This document shows, in pieces, positions 5,434 to 6,860 of a stretch of DNA of 6,860 nt. The notes under the pieces were generated by a model, which was given only the letters and a program-made list of their open reading frames with translations, searched no databases and had not been told where the DNA came from. Both the position numbers and the translations under genes were made by a program. The stretch covers positions 1-6,860 of the forward strand of contig JAHFBX010000157.1 of assembly GCA_023249815.1 (NCBI GenBank), in the 5' to 3' direction. Within the stretch, counting starts at the first letter, position 1. Every line of letters starts with the position of its first letter. The stretch is from Candidatus Eiseniibacteriota bacterium. Lineage in GTDB: Bacteria; Eisenbacteria; RBG-16-71-46.

Positions 5434-6860
5434 GTGACCACCCGCACTCCCCGCGCCCCGAGGAAGGGCCGCGCGCCGGTCCCGCCGGCCGCCGCGGGCG
5501 CGAGCCGCCGGAGCGTTCCGCACGAGCGGCTGTGGCTGGCGCTGCTCGTGGCCGCGCACGTGACGCTCGCGGTGTGGGGCGCGGTCCGGCAGAGCGTCAC
5601 GTTCGACGAGAGCTTCCATCTCCCCGCCGGCATCCTCGCCGCCTCGCGCGGCGAACTGCGTGTGTCCGCTGTGAACCCGCCGCTCGTCAAGGCCATGGCC
5701 GGCTTCGCGGCGCTCGCCGCGGGCGCTCGCGTGCCGCCCGATTCGGCGCTCGGCTACGGCGAGCAGGGCGAGGTGGGCATTGCGTTCATGCGCGAGAACG
5801 CCGACCGCTACCAGCGCATCTACGTCGCCGGGCGCAGCGTGATCGTACTGCTCTCCGCTCTGCTGCTGGTGGTCGCCTGGCGCTGGTCGAGACGGCTATG
5901 GGGCCCGCGCGGGGCGCTCGTCTCGGTGGCGTTCCTCGCGTTCGCGCCCGAGTTGCTCGCGCATGCCGGCGTGGTGACGCTCGATGTGCCCACGGCGCTC
6001 GCGTTCACGCTCTCGCTCTTCACCTGGCAGGTGTTCGTCACGCGCGGGCGCTGGCGCGACTGGCTGTGGGCCGCGCTCGCGGTGGGGTTCACGTTCAACG
6101 TGCGGTTCACCGCGGTGTTCCTGGTGCCGCTGCTCCTGGTGCTCCTGCTCGCCCAGCTCGCGGCGAAGCGCGTGCGGCACGTGCGGCGCGCGATCGTCGG
6201 ATACGTGCTCATGGCGCCCGCCGCGCTGTTGGCACTCCAGGTCGGGTATCTCGGTCATCCGTCCCTGACGCCGTTCGGCACGTGGTCGTTCGAGTCCAGG
6301 GCGTTCCAGGCCGTCCACAAGGCGATGCCCGCTTTGCGGCTGCCGCTCCCGAATGAATACGTGCTGGGCTTCGATCGGCAGGCCGTGGAGTCCCAGGCGA
6401 GTGCCACCCCGAGCTACCTGCTGGGGCGCATCCACGCCGAGGCGCCGCTCGCCTACTTCCCCGTGGGGCTGGCGGTGAAGTGGCCGGTCGGGTTCCTCGC
6501 GGCGGTGGTGTTGCTGGTGGCTTATGCGATCCGCCGACGGCCACCGTGGCGGCGAATGATGTGGCCGCTGTCGCTCGCGATCCTGTTCCTCGCCATTGGC
6601 ATCTTCGTCGGCCGGCTGGGCGTCGGGATCCGCTACGTGCTCCCCATGGTGCCCGCGCTCGCCGTGTGCTTCGGCGCGATCGCGTCCGGAAGACGTGCCG
6701 ACGCGGCGGGCTGGCGACGTGCCGCCGTGGCGCTGGCGCGCGCCGAGGCGGTCGAGACCGCGGCGCACTCGCCATGGCACCTGTCGTTCTACAACGTGCT
6801 CGCCGGCGGGCCCGAACGCGGCCAGTGGATCGTGAACGACTCCAACGTGGACTGGGGCCA
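5434..6860 (+). CDS. GT-C-type membrane glycosyltransferase (PMT/ArnT-like), 3' end missing
   Basis: The frame is open from GTG 5434 to the window edge, giving 475 complete codons. It looks like a lipid-carrier-dependent GT-C glycosyltransferase, which moves a sugar from a polyprenyl-linked donor to an acceptor on the outer face of the inner membrane. After a basic, proline-rich N-terminus (MTTRTPRAPRKGRAP..) comes a first membrane helix at about 33-51. The luminal acidic motif TFDES (56-60, Asp58/Glu59) and NPPL (81-84) follow. A second conserved acidic residue is Asp184 in VTLDVP. Further membrane segments lie near 136-149, 161-175, 185-203, 210-243, 254-273, 340-366, 375-394 and 401-419. 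The last visible part has WHLSFYNVLAGGPE and DSNVDWG (469-475), a signature of this family at the start of its C-terminal region. GTG 5434 has only GGGG at 5422-5425 as a possible ribosome site. It starts 19 bp after the phosphatase stop, probably in one transcript. Acceptor unknown. Confidence 0.82.
   Translation, partial: MTTRTPRAPRKGRAPVPPAAAGASRRSVPHERLWLALLVAAHVTLAVWGAVRQSVTFDESFHLPAGILAASRGELRVSAVNPPLVKAMAGFAALAAGARVPPDSALGYGEQGEVGIAFMRENADRYQRIYVAGRSVIVLLSALLLVVAWRWSRRLWGPRGALVSVAFLAFAPELLAHAGVVTLDVPTALAFTLSLFTWQVFVTRGRWRDWLWAALAVGFTFNVRFTAVFLVPLLLVLLLAQLAAKRVRHVRRAIVGYVLMAPAALLALQVGYLGHPSLTPFGTWSFESRAFQAVHKAMPALRLPLPNEYVLGFDRQAVESQASATPSYLLGRIHAEAPLAYFPVGLAVKWPVGFLAAVVLLVAYAIRRRPPWRRMMWPLSLAILFLAIGIFVGRLGVGIRYVLPMVPALAVCFGAIASGRRADAAGWRRAAVALARAEAVETAAHSPWHLSFYNVLAGGPERGQWIVNDSNVDWG

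Noticed and set aside
3903..5696. Minus-strand open frame of 597 codons opposite gdhA, the phosphatase and the glycosyltransferase start
   Set aside because: Longest open frame in the window, but it spans three genes on the other strand and has His/Arg-rich shadow composition without domains.
5532..6356. Plus-strand open frame of 274 codons inside the glycosyltransferase region
   Set aside because: The adjacent frame from 5434 encodes clear membrane helices and GT-C motifs, whereas this frame is Arg/Ala-rich without features.
1..6860. CRISPR arrays, insertion sequences, tRNA or rRNA genes and integration sites
   Set aside because: No regularly spaced repeats, transposase motifs, terminal repeats or RNA-gene structures were seen. 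Inter-gene gaps are all under about 200 bp.

Overview
The window is a gene-dense, G+C-rich stretch of bacterial chromosome with strong G/C preference at third codon positions and very short intergenic gaps. The genes are ordinary metabolic, signalling and envelope types. No mobile element, CRISPR array, tRNA or rRNA was seen. The lipoprotein signal peptide, a membrane glycosyltransferase of the lipid-linked-sugar type, and near-leaderless starts fit a high-GC, probably Gram-negative lineage (for example Myxococcota, Gemmatimonadota or Eisenbacteria-like). This taxonomic guess is weak because no marker gene is present.

Layout. (1) At the left edge, on the minus strand, is the first part of a gene whose N-terminus looks like the helix-turn-helix-like domain of MerB-type (alkylmercury lyase family) proteins; the rest lies outside the window. 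(2) A divergent control region of about 196 bp holds three short inverted repeats and a candidate promoter very close to the next start. (3) On the plus strand, a type II thymidine kinase (tdk) overlaps by 71 bp, out of frame, the start of a BMP/PnrA-type nucleoside-binding lipoprotein. Together they look like a nucleoside capture and salvage unit. (4) A probable intrinsic terminator follows, and immediately after it lies a metallo-beta-lactamase-fold hydrolase whose stop codon overlaps the start codon of a glutamate dehydrogenase (TGATG), implying translational coupling. (5) After a 73-bp gap with a strong GC-rich hairpin comes a SpoIIE/RsbU-type PP2C phosphatase with an N-terminal putative sensor domain. 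(6) It is followed after 19 bp by a multi-pass GT-C glycosyltransferase-like membrane protein that runs off the right edge.

Working together: a periplasmic nucleoside-binding lipoprotein with thymidine kinase gives nucleoside salvage, and the hydrolase with glutamate dehydrogenase gives an amino-acid/nitrogen metabolic pair whose shared purpose is unknown. The phosphatase and glycosyltransferase are adjacent and probably co-transcribed without an obvious functional link. I did not find a convincing new defence or mobile system. The points most worth checking are the tdk/lipoprotein overlap, the coupled hydrolase-dehydrogenase pair, and the two intergenic structured regions.
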